A stretch of DNA of 64,000 bases from Bacteroidaceae bacterium (lineage in GTDB: Bacteria; Bacteroidota; Bacteroidia; Bacteroidales; Bacteroidaceae): assembly GCA_017651315.1 (NCBI GenBank), contig JAGCDE010000031.1, forward strand, positions 1 through 64,000, written 5' to 3'. The translations under genes were made by a program, and so were the position numbers. Of the stretch, positions 25,891-34,944 are shown piece after piece. The stretch's first letter is position 1, and every line of letters begins with the position of its first letter. The notes beneath the pieces were generated by a model. It saw nothing but the letters and a program-made list of their open reading frames with translations, was not told the origin of the DNA and searched no databases.

Positions 25891-25919
25891 AGTGTCCCGT
25901 ACCGATAGTGCGGGACACT
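25891..25919 (+). terminator. stem-loop after the ABC/PQQ-like operon
   Basis: AGTGTCCCG (25891-25899) pairs with CGGGACACT (25911-25919) around an 11-nt loop, 22 bp past the stop codon. The following T tract is weak (TTCGTCT). Confidence 0.6.
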
Positions 25920-25948
25920 TCGTCTATACCGGGAATCTGTCCGGGTTG

Positions 25949-25979
25949 TTGCAGAATAGGCGGATTTATTGTAAGTTTG
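25949..25979 (+). promoter_or_regulatory. Bacteroidota-type promoter for the channel-CobW-GT4 operon
   Basis: TTG at 25949-25951, 20-nt spacer, TAAGTTTG at 25972-25979 (exact TAnnTTTG). It predicts a short leader before the ATG at 25996. Confidence 0.7.
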
Positions 25980-25995
25980 TAGAAATAATTTATTA

Positions 25996-26814
25996 ATGGA
26001 TAAGAGAGGTTTTCTTGGAGAGTTTCTCGGAACGTTCGTACTGGTGTTATTCGGATGTTCGTGTGTTGCGTGTGCCGTCCTGTTCGGTGAGTATGTAAGT
26101 ATATTTCAGGTGGGACTGACCTGGGGTATAGCCGTTACGCTGGCTGTATATCTTACCCGCTACCTCTCATGCGCGCACCTGAATCCCGCCGTTTCAGTCG
26201 CAATGGTGGTTGCAGGACGCATGAAAGCCCGGAAACTGCCGCTCTATCTGCTGGCACAGATGCTTGGAGCGATACTGGCGGGTTTTGTGCTGTACGGGCT
26301 GTTTTCAGGTTCCATTGCCAACTATGAAGCCCTGCACGGGATAACCCGCGGAACAGCGGCCAGCATTGACACTGCCCGCATGTTCGGTGAATTCTATCCC
26401 AATCCGGGCGACAGTGTGGCAGTTGCGTCACTGCCTCTGGCTATGGCAGCCGAAGGGTTCGGCACATTCCTGCTGGCTCTCTTCATATTCTGTCTTACCG
26501 AGGGCTGCAACGTAGGCCGCCCTACAGAACCGCTCCAGCCGCTATTCATCGGCCTTACGGTAGCCTCCATCATCTTCTTTGTTGCCCCTCTCACTCAGGC
26601 AGGACTCAATCCGGCCCGTGACCTTGGGCCCAGGATTGTGGCCATGATATGCGGATGGGGACGCGCCGCCCTGCCGGACCAGGCGGGAGGCTGGTTCTGG
26701 GTATATGTGCTGGCCCCCGTTATCGGCAGCTCACTGGCCGCCCTGTCCTTTAAATATGTGATAGAGCCCGTAATGACACGAAAAGAGAATAACAATTGTG
26801 AATGCAATAAATAG
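25996..26814 (+). CDS. MIP-family channel, aquaglyceroporin-like
   Basis: 272 aa with six hydrophobic segments. Both NPA boxes are intact: HLNPAVS (~58-64) and LNPARD (~202-207). The aspartate after the second NPAR is the marker of glycerol facilitators rather than strict water channels. It should allow passive passage of glycerol or other small uncharged solutes across the inner membrane. No glpK or glpD lies beside it; instead a CobW GTPase gene starts 6 nt after its stop, so the role here is unclear. Confidence 0.88.
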   Translation: MDKRGFLGEFLGTFVLVLFGCSCVACAVLFGEYVSIFQVGLTWGIAVTLAVYLTRYLSCAHLNPAVSVAMVVAGRMKARKLPLYLLAQMLGAILAGFVLYGLFSGSIANYEALHGITRGTAASIDTARMFGEFYPNPGDSVAVASLPLAMAAEGFGTFLLALFIFCLTEGCNVGRPTEPLQPLFIGLTVASIIFFVAPLTQAGLNPARDLGPRIVAMICGWGRAALPDQAGGWFWVYVLAPVIGSSLAALSFKYVIEPVMTRKENNNCECNK

Positions 26815-26820
26815 AGTGAT

Positions 26821-27915
26821 ATGAACAAGACAAGACTTATACTGACCGGAGGCTTCTTAGGTGCAGGCAAGACTACTCTGATATGGAGTGTTGCCCTTAA
26901 ACTGATAAAACAGGGCAAACGTGTGGGACTGATTACCAATGACCAGGCTCCGGAACTTGTGGACAGCCGTCTGCTGGCCCAGTCCGGACTTTCGGTAGCT
27001 GAGGTGGCAGGAAGCTGTTTCTGCTGTAACTTCAATGGTTTCACCGGTGCTATCCATGATATAAACAGCAAGATTCAGGCCGATGTCATACTGGCCGAAC
27101 CGGTGGGCAGCTGCGCCGACCTGTCGGCCACTATCATACAGCCGCTCAAGAAATTCCATTCAACAGATGTACTGGTATCGCCATTCACAGTACTGGCAGA
27201 CCCCGAACGGCTTGGTTCCATACTTAAAGGCGGTAACGGCGGATTGCATGATGATGCCGCCTACATCTACGTCAAGCAGCTTGAGGAGGCCGATGTGATA
27301 CTTATCACCAAGACCGACACCCTTACAGCAGACAGCCTGGCAAATCTCCAACAGGAAACAGAGCGCAGGTTCAGGAACGCCACTGTGATGACCGCCAGCG
27401 CCAATGCCGACAAGGGCATAGACGAATGGATTGAATACGTATCAAGCCGCACCGAATCTGGCCGTCAGCTGCTTGACATAGACTATGACCGTTACGCCCA
27501 CGGTGAGGCCGTACTGGGATGGCTTAACGGCACGGTCAACCTGCACGGCAGCGATGCTGACTGGGATGCCCTGCTGGCGGACCTGATGAACGGTCTCAAG
27601 AGCCGTCTCACGGCCGAGAACCTGCGCACAGGCCATGTCAAGATCATTGCCGAGAACGGCAAGAAGTATGCCGTAGGAAACCTCACGGGCTCAGACTGCA
27701 CACTGACACTTCGCAGCAGTGCCGGCCGCAGCGACGACCTGCATCTGATAATCAACGCGAGGGTGGAATGCACACCGGAGTATCTGGACCGTCTGGTCCG
27801 TGACGAACTGGTAAAGGCTGTAGGCGGCCGTTACACCGATGAGGTTACGGCATGGCGCTATCTGCAACCCGGACGCCCCAACCCCACCCACCGTTTCAGC
27901 AAGACTGTAAAGTGA
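26821..27915 (+). CDS. CobW/COG0523-family GTPase (metal chaperone-like)
   Basis: 364 aa. Walker A GGFLGAGKTT (~10-19), the metal-binding CxCC motif GSCFCCNF (~61-68) characteristic of COG0523, and a GTP-specificity-type TKTD motif (~160) are present. The C-terminal half is diverged from the canonical CobW_C domain. The family hands Zn, Co or Fe-related metals to client enzymes, or senses shortage. With several Fe-S and possibly metal-dependent proteins encoded in this window a client is easy to imagine, but none is indicated. No Zur-like site was recognised upstream. Confidence 0.85.
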   Translation: MNKTRLILTGGFLGAGKTTLIWSVALKLIKQGKRVGLITNDQAPELVDSRLLAQSGLSVAEVAGSCFCCNFNGFTGAIHDINSKIQADVILAEPVGSCADLSATIIQPLKKFHSTDVLVSPFTVLADPERLGSILKGGNGGLHDDAAYIYVKQLEEADVILITKTDTLTADSLANLQQETERRFRNATVMTASANADKGIDEWIEYVSSRTESGRQLLDIDYDRYAHGEAVLGWLNGTVNLHGSDADWDALLADLMNGLKSRLTAENLRTGHVKIIAENGKKYAVGNLTGSDCTLTLRSSAGRSDDLHLIINARVECTPEYLDRLVRDELVKAVGGRYTDEVTAWRYLQPGRPNPTHRFSKTVK

Positions 27916-29186
27916 AGATACTGTTCATCACCCCCGGATCGGGCGACGGTTACTATTGCGGCAACTGTTTTCGTGACAACCTGCAGGCGCAGGCTCTGCA
28001 CCGTGCCGGCCATGATGTCACCATCATGCCGCTATACCTGCCGCTTAACCATATAGGCTCACTCCAGGGAAACTCCCCCATATTCTTTCCGGCCACATCG
28101 TTCTATGTTGACCAGAAACTTAAAGGCCGGGCTCCCCGCTGGCTTAGCCGCCTGCTGAGCGCCCGCCCGCTGCTGGGTATGGCCTCATCACTATCCGGCA
28201 CCACCAGCGCAGACGGTATGGAGGGGATGACCCTGAGTATGATTGAGGGTGATGACCCCGCATTCCTGAAAGGTTGCGCAGAGCTTGTGGATTACGTTCT
28301 TGAGGAGAAACCGGATGTGATACAGCTCTCCTCCACCCTAATCATCGGGATAGCCCGGGAACTGAAGAAAACGGCGGATATCCCCATAGTCTGCTCCATC
28401 CAGGATGAGGAGGTGTGGCTTGACGGACTGGAGCCGCAGTATGCCGACAGGGCCTGGAAAAGCATCACGGATTATTCCCGATATGTAGATAAGTTCATAA
28501 CCACCAGCCGCTATTATGCCGATATAGCCGCCCGACGCATGCCCGGCCTTCCCCAGCCCGAAATCATCTATCCGGGCATAGAAATAGAGCGTTACAGCAC
28601 AGATTCCTGGCCCAAGGATCCTACGATAGGATTCTTCTACCGCATGAACTCCTTAGACGGACTGGACATTCTGGCCGATGCGTTCGTGCTGCTCAAGGAA
28701 CGCGGCACTATACCCGGCCTCAAACTCCGCATAGGAGGCGGATACATGAGCCCTGACAAACGCTTCATGCGCAAGGTGCGCCGCACCCTGAAACCCTACA
28801 GCGATGATGCTATAATCGAGGAGGAATACAGTTGGAAACGTCATCCCGGGTTCTATCGGGACATAACCGTACTCTCTAACCCATTAAGATTCAATGAAGG
28901 TGTAGGCCTGTATCTTTGTGAGGCCTTTGCAGCAGGCCGTCCTGCAGTCGAGCCTGCCACAGGGTCCTTCCCTGAAATAATGGACGGTGCCGGACTCACC
29001 TACAGCCCCAACACACCTGCCGCCTTAGCCGATGCCCTGGAGCACATACTTACCGACAGACAGCTTTTTGACCGGACCTCCGCCCGGGCTATTGAAATAA
29101 GCCGCACACGTTATTCATCAGCCATCACCGCCACCGCTCTGACCACCCTCTACACTTCCTTGCTGAATCAGAATGTGAAACAGTGA
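27912..29186 (+). CDS. GT4-type glycosyltransferase
   Basis: 424 aa from GTG 27912, which overlaps the CobW stop (GTGA) and gives VKILFITPGSGDGYYCGNCF, a canonical GT-B N-terminus; an in-frame ATG at 27852 would lie well inside the upstream gene. The C-terminal donor-binding region has NEGVGLYLCEAFAAGRPAV, matching the E-x7-E type motif of GT4 enzymes. It probably moves a sugar from a nucleotide donor to a lipid or polysaccharide acceptor. Its operon partners, a channel and a CobW protein, do not reveal the acceptor. Confidence 0.83.
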   Translation: MKILFITPGSGDGYYCGNCFRDNLQAQALHRAGHDVTIMPLYLPLNHIGSLQGNSPIFFPATSFYVDQKLKGRAPRWLSRLLSARPLLGMASSLSGTTSADGMEGMTLSMIEGDDPAFLKGCAELVDYVLEEKPDVIQLSSTLIIGIARELKKTADIPIVCSIQDEEVWLDGLEPQYADRAWKSITDYSRYVDKFITTSRYYADIAARRMPGLPQPEIIYPGIEIERYSTDSWPKDPTIGFFYRMNSLDGLDILADAFVLLKERGTIPGLKLRIGGGYMSPDKRFMRKVRRTLKPYSDDAIIEEEYSWKRHPGFYRDITVLSNPLRFNEGVGLYLCEAFAAGRPAVEPATGSFPEIMDGAGLTYSPNTPAALADALEHILTDRQLFDRTSARAIEISRTRYSSAITATALTTLYTSLLNQNVKQ

Positions 29187-29261
29187 ATCAAGATAGTGAT
29201 AGAGCGCGGCAAGAACATACATGAGCGCAAGGTTGACATTGCCGCCATTATACTTTTTTAC

Positions 29262-29269
29262 TATTTTTG
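29262..29269 (+). promoter_or_regulatory. -7 box (TATTTTTG) upstream of mrp
   Basis: TATTTTTG fits TAnnTTTG and lies 8 nt before the ATG at 29278, predicting an almost leaderless mRNA. A TTG at 29233-29235 is 26 nt away, longer than usual, so the -33 assignment is weak. Confidence 0.45.
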
Positions 29270-29277
29270 CAGCTACT

Positions 29278-30378
29278 ATGGCACTATATCCAAATCTTAT
29301 CAAGGAGGCCTTGCAGACGGTGCGATATCCGGGTACAGGCAAGGATATCATCTCTATGGAGATGCTTGAGGACGATATCCGCATTGACGGCAGCTCAGTA
29401 TCGTTCTCACTCATTTTTGAGAAACCCACCGATCCGTTCATCAAGTCAATAGTAAAGTCGGCCGAGACAGCCGTAAAGCTCAAAGCCGGCCAGGACACCG
29501 TGGTTACGGTAAATGTCAAGACACGTCAGGCACCCCGTCCAGAAGGCCCCCAGCTGTTACCCGATGTCAAGAACATCATAGCGGTAGCGTCGGGCAAGGG
29601 AGGTGTAGGCAAGTCAACCGTAGCCGCAAACCTGGCTGTGGCTCTGGCCGGCATCGGCTATAAGGTAGGTCTTCTGGATGCCGATATTTTCGGTCCCTCT
29701 ATGCCCAAGATGTTCAACACCGAGGGTGCCCGCCCGTATGCCGTGGACAAGGACGGCCGCGACCTGATAGTTCCCATTGAGCAGTATGGAATCAAGTTGC
29801 TCTCAATAGGTTACTTTGTTGACCCCGGGCAGGCCGTGCTGTGGCGTGGCGCCATGGCCAGCAATGCTCTCAAACAGCTCATAGCCGATGCCGACTGGGG
29901 TGAGCTGGACTATTTCATCATAGACATGCCTCCCGGCACAAGCGACATACACCTGACCCTGGTCCAGACTCTTGGCTTAACAGGTGCCGTGGTGGTAAGC
30001 ACCCCGCAGGAGGTGGCACTGGCCGATGCCCGTAAGGGTATAGATATGTTCCGCAATGAGAAGGTGAACGTACCTGTTCTGGGGCTTGTGGAGAACATGG
30101 CCTGGTTCACACCCGCAGAACTCCCCCAAAACAAATACTACCTGTTTGGCAAGGATGGCTGCAAGCGTCTGGCCGAAGAGCTCAAGGTTCCTCTTCTGGG
30201 ACAGATCCCAATTGTACAGAGCATCTGCGAAGGCGGTGACAGCGGCCTGCCCGCGGCACTCAACCCCGACACCATGACCGGCATGGCGTTCCGCGACCTG
30301 GCGCAGGCAGTAGCCATCGCTACCGATGCCCGCAACCACCAGCTGCCGCCGACCTCAGCGGTTTCAACGGGAAATTAA
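29278..30378 (+). CDS. mrp: Mrp/NBP35-family Fe-S cluster carrier ATPase
   Basis: 366 aa from ATG 29278 (MALYPNLIKEALQTV); the longer upstream frame is rejected because the promoter box falls inside it. An N-terminal MIP18/DUF59-like domain (~1-85) is followed by the deviant Walker A ASGKGGVGKST (~102-112) and the DMPPGTSDIHL motif. The canonical C-terminal CxxC of NBP35/ApbC is not seen: the region reads KDGCKRLAEEL with one Cys, as in many Bacteroidota Mrp proteins. Role: binding and delivery of Fe-S clusters, fitting a genome region rich in ferredoxins, though the gene is a general housekeeping one. Confidence 0.92.
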   Translation: MALYPNLIKEALQTVRYPGTGKDIISMEMLEDDIRIDGSSVSFSLIFEKPTDPFIKSIVKSAETAVKLKAGQDTVVTVNVKTRQAPRPEGPQLLPDVKNIIAVASGKGGVGKSTVAANLAVALAGIGYKVGLLDADIFGPSMPKMFNTEGARPYAVDKDGRDLIVPIEQYGIKLLSIGYFVDPGQAVLWRGAMASNALKQLIADADWGELDYFIIDMPPGTSDIHLTLVQTLGLTGAVVVSTPQEVALADARKGIDMFRNEKVNVPVLGLVENMAWFTPAELPQNKYYLFGKDGCKRLAEELKVPLLGQIPIVQSICEGGDSGLPAALNPDTMTGMAFRDLAQAVAIATDARNHQLPPTSAVSTGN

Positions 30379-30467
30379 GGATCTGTTTTGCAATCCTGCG
30401 GGAGTCCCCCTCCTTTGGCACTCCCTCCCGTTTCATGGAATCCCGCCTGCCGGCCTCCGGACCGGAT

Positions 30468-30509
30468 AATACAGAACCCTGACGCGTTTTGCAGTCAGGG
30501 TTCTGTATT
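30468..30509. terminator. bidirectional intrinsic terminator between mrp and cysK
   Basis: A perfect 16-bp inverted repeat, AATACAGAACCCTGAC (30468-30483) and GTCAGGGTTCTGTATT (30494-30509), with a 10-nt loop. It lies between two convergent genes and could stop transcription from both sides. Confidence 0.85.
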
Positions 30510-30530
30510 AGGATGGAAACAGCTGCTATT

Positions 30531-31472
30531 CTATTCAGCTGAAAACAGAGCGGTAGAAAGATATCTTTCACCGGTGTCGGGCAGAAGGACGAATACGTTC
30601 TTGCCGGCAAACTCCGGACGTGAGGCAACTACGCTGGCAGCATATGCGGCGGCACCGCTTGAAATACCTACCAGCAATCCCTCCTCTTTGGCCAGGGCGC
30701 GTGCGGTCTCGAATGCATCCTCATTCTGTACGGGAAGAATCTCATCAACCACGCTGCTGTCATAGTTCTTGGGGACGAATCCTGCGCCGATACCCTGAAT
30801 CTTATGCGGACCGCTGGGGTTACCGCTCAGCACGGCCGATGATGCCGGCTCGACAGCAATGACTTTTGCACCCGGGAACACCTCCTTGATGGCCTTGCCT
30901 GCGCCGCTCAGCGTTCCGCCCGTGCCAACGCCTGCCACGAAAGCATCGATAGTGATTCCAGCCTCCTTAGCATCGGCTATAAGCTCGGGACCTGTGGTTG
31001 CGTAGTGCTTCTCAGGGTTACTGGGGTTATTGAACTGCTGTAGGATTACTGCGCCGGGAATGGAATCACGCAACTCCTCAGCCTTGGCGATTGCACCCTT
31101 CATGCCATTGGCTCCGGGTGTAAGAACTATCTCGGTTCCGTATGCTGCGGCCAGTTTGCGGCGCTCGATTGACATGGTGTCGGGCATGGTAAGGATAACC
31201 TTGTATCCCTTAACCGTACCGACCAATGAGAGGCCTACTCCTGTATTGCCCGATGTAGGCTCGATGATTGTACCGCCCTGCTTGAGAATACCCTTCTTCT
31301 CGGCATCCTCGATCATAGCCAGGGCTATACGGTCCTTGACCGATCCGCCCGGGTTGAAGAACTCAACCTTGGCTATGATATTTCCCTTAATACTGCGTTT
31401 GGCAGTGAATTTGCTGATTCTGACAGTCGGAGTCTTTCCGATAAGTTCAGTGATTGTGTTGTAGATTGCCAT
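30531..31472 (-). CDS. cysK: O-acetylserine sulfhydrylase (cysteine synthase A)
   Basis: 313 aa, the standard length. PLP-lysine motif NPGGSVKDRIAL (~38-49), substrate loop PTSGNTG (~68-74) and the phosphate-binding GVGTGGTLSG (~175-184) are all intact. It makes cysteine from O-acetylserine and sulfide in the cytoplasm. A single-gene unit with its own promoter (31513-31543) and a shared terminator with mrp. Confidence 0.97.
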   Translation of the reverse strand: MAIYNTITELIGKTPTVRISKFTAKRSIKGNIIAKVEFFNPGGSVKDRIALAMIEDAEKKGILKQGGTIIEPTSGNTGVGLSLVGTVKGYKVILTMPDTMSIERRKLAAAYGTEIVLTPGANGMKGAIAKAEELRDSIPGAVILQQFNNPSNPEKHYATTGPELIADAKEAGITIDAFVAGVGTGGTLSGAGKAIKEVFPGAKVIAVEPASSAVLSGNPSGPHKIQGIGAGFVPKNYDSSVVDEILPVQNEDAFETARALAKEEGLLVGISSGAAAYAASVVASRPEFAGKNVFVLLPDTGERYLSTALFSAE

Positions 31473-31512
31473 AGTTGTATGTATTTGTTGTTGTCATTTC
31501 CTGTTTCCGCTG

Positions 31513-31543
31513 CAAAGTTATGCTCGCCCGAAACAGTCAACAA
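31513..31543 (-). promoter_or_regulatory. Bacteroidota-type promoter of cysK
   Basis: On the minus strand, TTG (complement of 31541-31543), 20-nt spacer, TAACTTTG (complement of 31513-31520), an exact TAnnTTTG. It predicts a leader of about 35 nt before the ATG at 31472. Confidence 0.75.
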
Positions 31544-31608
31544 GAAAAACCCAAAATCAAGAAAACCATTCTAATTATCACCCAAATAGCAGTAAAGTTT
31601 TCCCAGCG

Positions 31609-31895
31609 GACACACAATAGGAATGTTTCGGGGTATCAGTATCAAAACTATCAGTTTGCAGTAGCAGAACTTTCAGTTTGGGGAGCATTACCGGAAGGCG
31701 TAAGCGGAGAACCCACGGAAGATCCCGTTAAGAACGGCACTTGTCCGCGCCCCGTTAAGCGCCGCAGGCGATTAAAAGGGGTAAGTTTGCCGTTTAGGGT
31801 CTGGAGGGGTTCGGAGTAGCCTGGAGGTGTTGTCTCCCCAAACTGAAAGTTCTGCGGTGTTTCAGATAATGATACCCCGAAACATCTCTATTGTA
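31609..31895. repeat. ~290-bp imperfect palindromic element
   Basis: Both ends are inverted copies in two blocks. Outer block: ACAATAGGAATGTTTCGGGG plus TATCA on the left (31611-31636) against TGATACCCCGAAACATCTCTATTGT on the right (31869-31894). Inner block: CAGAACTTTCAGTTTGGGGAG (31667-31687 area) against its exact complement near 31834-31854. The ~145-bp core has no open frame but contains an exact TAAGTTTG box at 31782-31789. The right end abuts the trmB stop codon. Candidates: MITE, structured RNA, or oversized terminator; not decidable here. Confidence 0.75.
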
Positions 31896-32654
31896 TTACT
31901 TTCCTACTTGCAGAGTGCTCCGCTTAGTCCGCCCGTAACTTCTATAATCGTCCAGTTCTATTTCAATGTCCGGTTCTGAGAGTTCCCCATCAGCCGGCAG
32001 GTTAAAGACTATGTACTTGATGCTCTTGCCCCGCTCAAGCCATTGCTCCTCATAGTGGGTCCTGATGGACAGGATATGGTCCGCATCGCCGCTGGCATAA
32101 AGGTCATCGGTACGGAACTCCACCGGCAGGCGGTTATGGTCCACCATCGCGCACGTATATGTAAAAAGGAAGTTACTGTCTGTCTTGAGATGGATCCTGC
32201 CGCCGGGCTTGAGAATACGGCGGTAACGTTCCATGAAGTAAGTCGATGTAAGACGCTTGGTGGCCTTTTTCATCTGCGGATCCGGGAAAGTAATCCATAT
32301 CTCACTCACCTCACCGGGAGCAAAGAACCGGTCAATAAGTTCAATCACCGTGCGCAGGAAAGCCACGTTATTCATGCCAGCCTCAAGTGACTGCTTAGCC
32401 CCCGTCCACATACGTGCCCCCTTTATGTCAACACCGATGAAATTCCTGTCGGGGAACAGAGCGGCCAGACCTACGGTATATTCACCGTGTCCGCAGCCCA
32501 ACTCCAGAACTATCGGCCCGTCATTATGAAAGAAGGAGCTGTTCCAGCAGCCCCTCATTTCAAACGGGACATCCTCACGGAACGAGCCGGCAGGCTCGAA
32601 CACGTGCGGATAGGTCCGCATATCGGCAAACTTGGCCAGTTTACCCTTACCCAT
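31896..32654 (-). CDS. trmB: tRNA (guanine-N7-)-methyltransferase
   Basis: 252 aa. SAM-binding motif [16 protein letters not shown] (~49-64) and the TrmB signature [17 protein letters not shown] (~122-138) are clear. It methylates G46 in the variable loop of tRNAs. The gene starts 1 nt after the ilvE stop (TGATATG), so the two are translationally coupled. The length is normal for Bacteroidota. Confidence 0.95.
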   Translation of the reverse strand: MGKGKLAKFADMRTYPHVFEPAGSFREDVPFEMRGCWNSSFFHNDGPIVLELGCGHGEYTVGLAALFPDRNFIGVDIKGARMWTGAKQSLEAGMNNVAFLRTVIELIDRFFAPGEVSEIWITFPDPQMKKATKRLTSTYFMERYRRILKPGGRIHLKTDSNFLFTYTCAMVDHNRLPVEFRTDDLYASGDADHILSIRTHYEEQWLERGKSIKYIVFNLPADGELSEPDIEIELDDYRSYGRTKRSTLQVGK

Positions 32655-32655
32655 A

Positions 32656-33675
32656 TCAGAGATCCAGAACGGTTACCCAGCCGTGGACATCGGGAGCGTC
32701 GCCATACTGGATGGCGCGCAGCTGATGATACAGGCCTGTAAGCACGGGACCTGGCTTGCCGTCACCGATAACGTAAGACTTGCCAAGCTCAATGTCATCG
32801 ATGCGTGAGATAGGTGATATAACGGCAGCAGTACCGCATGCACCGGCTTCGCTCATCTCGTTGAGCTCCTCAAGAGGCACCGGACGGCACTCGACAGTCA
32901 TGCCGTTGTCCTTAGCAAGCTGCTGCAGGCTCTTGTTGGTGATGGAGGGCAGGATTGACTCCGATTTTGGAGTGATGTAGCTGTTGCCCTTGATGCCGAT
33001 GAAGTTGGCGGCACCGCACTCATCGATGTATTTCTTCTCCTTGGCGTCCAGATAGAACTCGCTACCGTAACCCTTCTCATGGGCGATATTGTGTGCGTAC
33101 AGACTGGCGGCATAGTTACCGCCCACCTTGTACTTACCCATGCCGAGAGGAGCCGAACGGTCGTATGAACGTACCAGAGCGTAAGCATTGGCAGCGAAAC
33201 CACCTTTGAAATAGGGGCCTACAGGCATAACGAATATCAGGAACAGATACTCCTTGGCCGGCTTTACGCCAATCTCAGCACCTGTACCCACCAGCAACGG
33301 GCGGATATAGAGTGACGCACCGCTCTCGTATGGAGGAATGAACTCCCTGTTGAGTTCGACAACACTCTTTACCATCCTGCAGAATGTCTCGGTAGGAAGT
33401 TCGGGCATCATCGTAGCGCGGCAGGTACTCTGCATACGCTCGGCATTGGCTTCCATGCGGAAAATACGGACCTTACCGTCCTTACCACGGAAAGCCTTCA
33501 GCCCCTCAAAGGCCTCCTGACCGTAGTGCAGGCAGGTTGCGGCAATGTGCATAGGTACATACTCGGAGTCAGATTCCTCTATCTCACCCCATTTTCCGTC
33601 TTTATACCAGATTCTCAGGTTCCGGTTGGTCTTCATGTAACCGAATGAGAGATTTGACCAGTCAAGTTCCTTCAT
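32656..33675 (-). CDS. ilvE: branched-chain amino acid aminotransferase
   Basis: 339 aa from ATG 33675 ([17 protein letters not shown]); the extra 18 residues of the longer frame are hydrophobic junk. Fold-type IV PLP enzyme: the Schiff-base lysine is in [11 protein letters not shown], and the C-terminal [23 protein letters not shown] motif is typical of the class. It interconverts Leu, Ile and Val with their keto acids. In an operon with trmB. Confidence 0.96.
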   Translation of the reverse strand: MKELDWSNLSFGYMKTNRNLRIWYKDGKWGEIEESDSEYVPMHIAATCLHYGQEAFEGLKAFRGKDGKVRIFRMEANAERMQSTCRATMMPELPTETFCRMVKSVVELNREFIPPYESGASLYIRPLLVGTGAEIGVKPAKEYLFLIFVMPVGPYFKGGFAANAYALVRSYDRSAPLGMGKYKVGGNYAASLYAHNIAHEKGYGSEFYLDAKEKKYIDECGAANFIGIKGNSYITPKSESILPSITNKSLQQLAKDNGMTVECRPVPLEELNEMSEAGACGTAAVISPISRIDDIELGKSYVIGDGKPGPVLTGLYHQLRAIQYGDAPDVHGWVTVLDL

Positions 33676-33750
33676 AGCAGTATTGTGTTTAATCTGTCGC
33701 GAAATTACAAAAAAAGATGCCAGCCACACATTTTACAAGGCCAAATAAAC

Positions 33751-33758
33751 TAAATTTG
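33751..33758 (+). promoter_or_regulatory. -7 box (TAAATTTG) of the DUF5715 gene
   Basis: TAAATTTG is an exact TAnnTTTG 8 nt before the ATG at 33766; with the usual 6-8 nt to the transcription start the message would be leaderless or nearly so. Confidence 0.55.
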
Positions 33759-33765
33759 CGGTAAT

Positions 33766-34932
33766 ATGGAAAATAAGGATATTGAGACAGGTGCACCGAT
33801 GCAGGAAAGCACCAGCGAGAGATTCTTGAAGAACATCAGGATTATACGTTTTATCCTGCTGTCAACCGTTCTCTATATCATCACGGATACCATCGGCCGA
33901 TGGTTCCTTCCCGATGACATACGCGTACCCGGTATCTATCTTGCGCTTATCTGGGTCTTGTGTCTGATTACCGGAGCGTTCCAGTTCTACGTATGGAGGA
34001 AGCTTGAAGTCAAATGGGTGAAATGGGCTGTCCTGGCTGGCTATCTGATCCTGTTTCCGGTAGTTCTCGCGCTTTGCCGTTTCTATCGCAGCGAAAGCCC
34101 GGGACTCATCGGTTACAGGATTTCCGTAACCTTCATGCCGGCTTTCGGATTCCTGATAGTCTCGCTTACTGCCGGTTTCATAAGATGGTACGGCAACATG
34201 ATAAAACGGGTTTTTCATCTGGAATCCATAAACAACATAGTGTTTTTCCTGTTCATGCTCATTCCCGTGGCTCTTATAATCCTGCTTTTCATCGGCGGAT
34301 ACAAACTGTCGGGGGTTATGTCACAAAAGGGCGATGAAATAGAGCAACGGATCACGGAAGGAGAAGTGAATCCGAACAAAGACCACCGCGAACCGGTAAG
34401 GCAGTATGACAGGATTTTCAATGACATCAATGACACACAGTTGAAGGCGGCAAAAAAAAACGGCCTCAGGAAATCCATAACCATTGAAGAGGCGGAGTCA
34501 AGCCCCGAGCTTGTAAAGATTAACTCTGACGGATCCTATGCGATAGACAAGTTGACGCACTCCATCCCATATCTTGTCCCGAAAGCGGCCAGACTGCTCG
34601 AAGACATGGGCAAGGCTTTCCAGGATTCCATGTTCAACCGCGGATACAGCCGGCATCACAGGTTTACCGTGACCAGCGTTCTCAGGACTGACGATCATGT
34701 AAGGCAGCTCCGAAAGACAAATGTCAACTCCACCGAACAGTCCTGCCACTGTTACGGAACCACCTTCGACATATCATACTACACTTTCCAGACTCCCCTG
34801 GCAGGTACTGTCGCATCGGTTGAAAAGATGCGTCAGGTACTCATGCAGGTGGCATACGACATGCGCAGGCAGAACCGCTGCTATGTCAAATACGAGAAAC
34901 AGCAGCCCTGCCTGCACATTACGGTACGCTGA
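33766..34932 (+). CDS. DUF5715-family membrane protein with M15-like metal motif
   Basis: 388 aa. Four or five TM segments in the first ~190 residues (around 28-46, 64-80, 92-108, 127-145, 160-185). The outer or soluble C-terminal domain carries HHRFTVTSVLRTDDHVRQLRK and SCHCYGTTFDISY: the latter fits the S-x-H-x-x-G-x-x-x-D pattern of M15/VanY D,D-carboxypeptidases. A catalytic or peptidoglycan-binding role is therefore plausible, by inference. It ends 12 bp from the convergent Mfa2-like gene, with no room for a separate terminator. Confidence 0.75.
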   Translation: MENKDIETGAPMQESTSERFLKNIRIIRFILLSTVLYIITDTIGRWFLPDDIRVPGIYLALIWVLCLITGAFQFYVWRKLEVKWVKWAVLAGYLILFPVVLALCRFYRSESPGLIGYRISVTFMPAFGFLIVSLTAGFIRWYGNMIKRVFHLESINNIVFFLFMLIPVALIILLFIGGYKLSGVMSQKGDEIEQRITEGEVNPNKDHREPVRQYDRIFNDINDTQLKAAKKNGLRKSITIEEAESSPELVKINSDGSYAIDKLTHSIPYLVPKAARLLEDMGKAFQDSMFNRGYSRHHRFTVTSVLRTDDHVRQLRKTNVNSTEQSCHCYGTTFDISYYTFQTPLAGTVASVEKMRQVLMQVAYDMRRQNRCYVKYEKQQPCLHITVR

Positions 34933-34944
34933 CCTGAATCCCGC

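Noticed and set aside
31475..31819. 114-aa plus-strand frame in the palindromic region
   Set aside because: It runs through the cysK promoter and the inverted-repeat element with no protein-like pattern.
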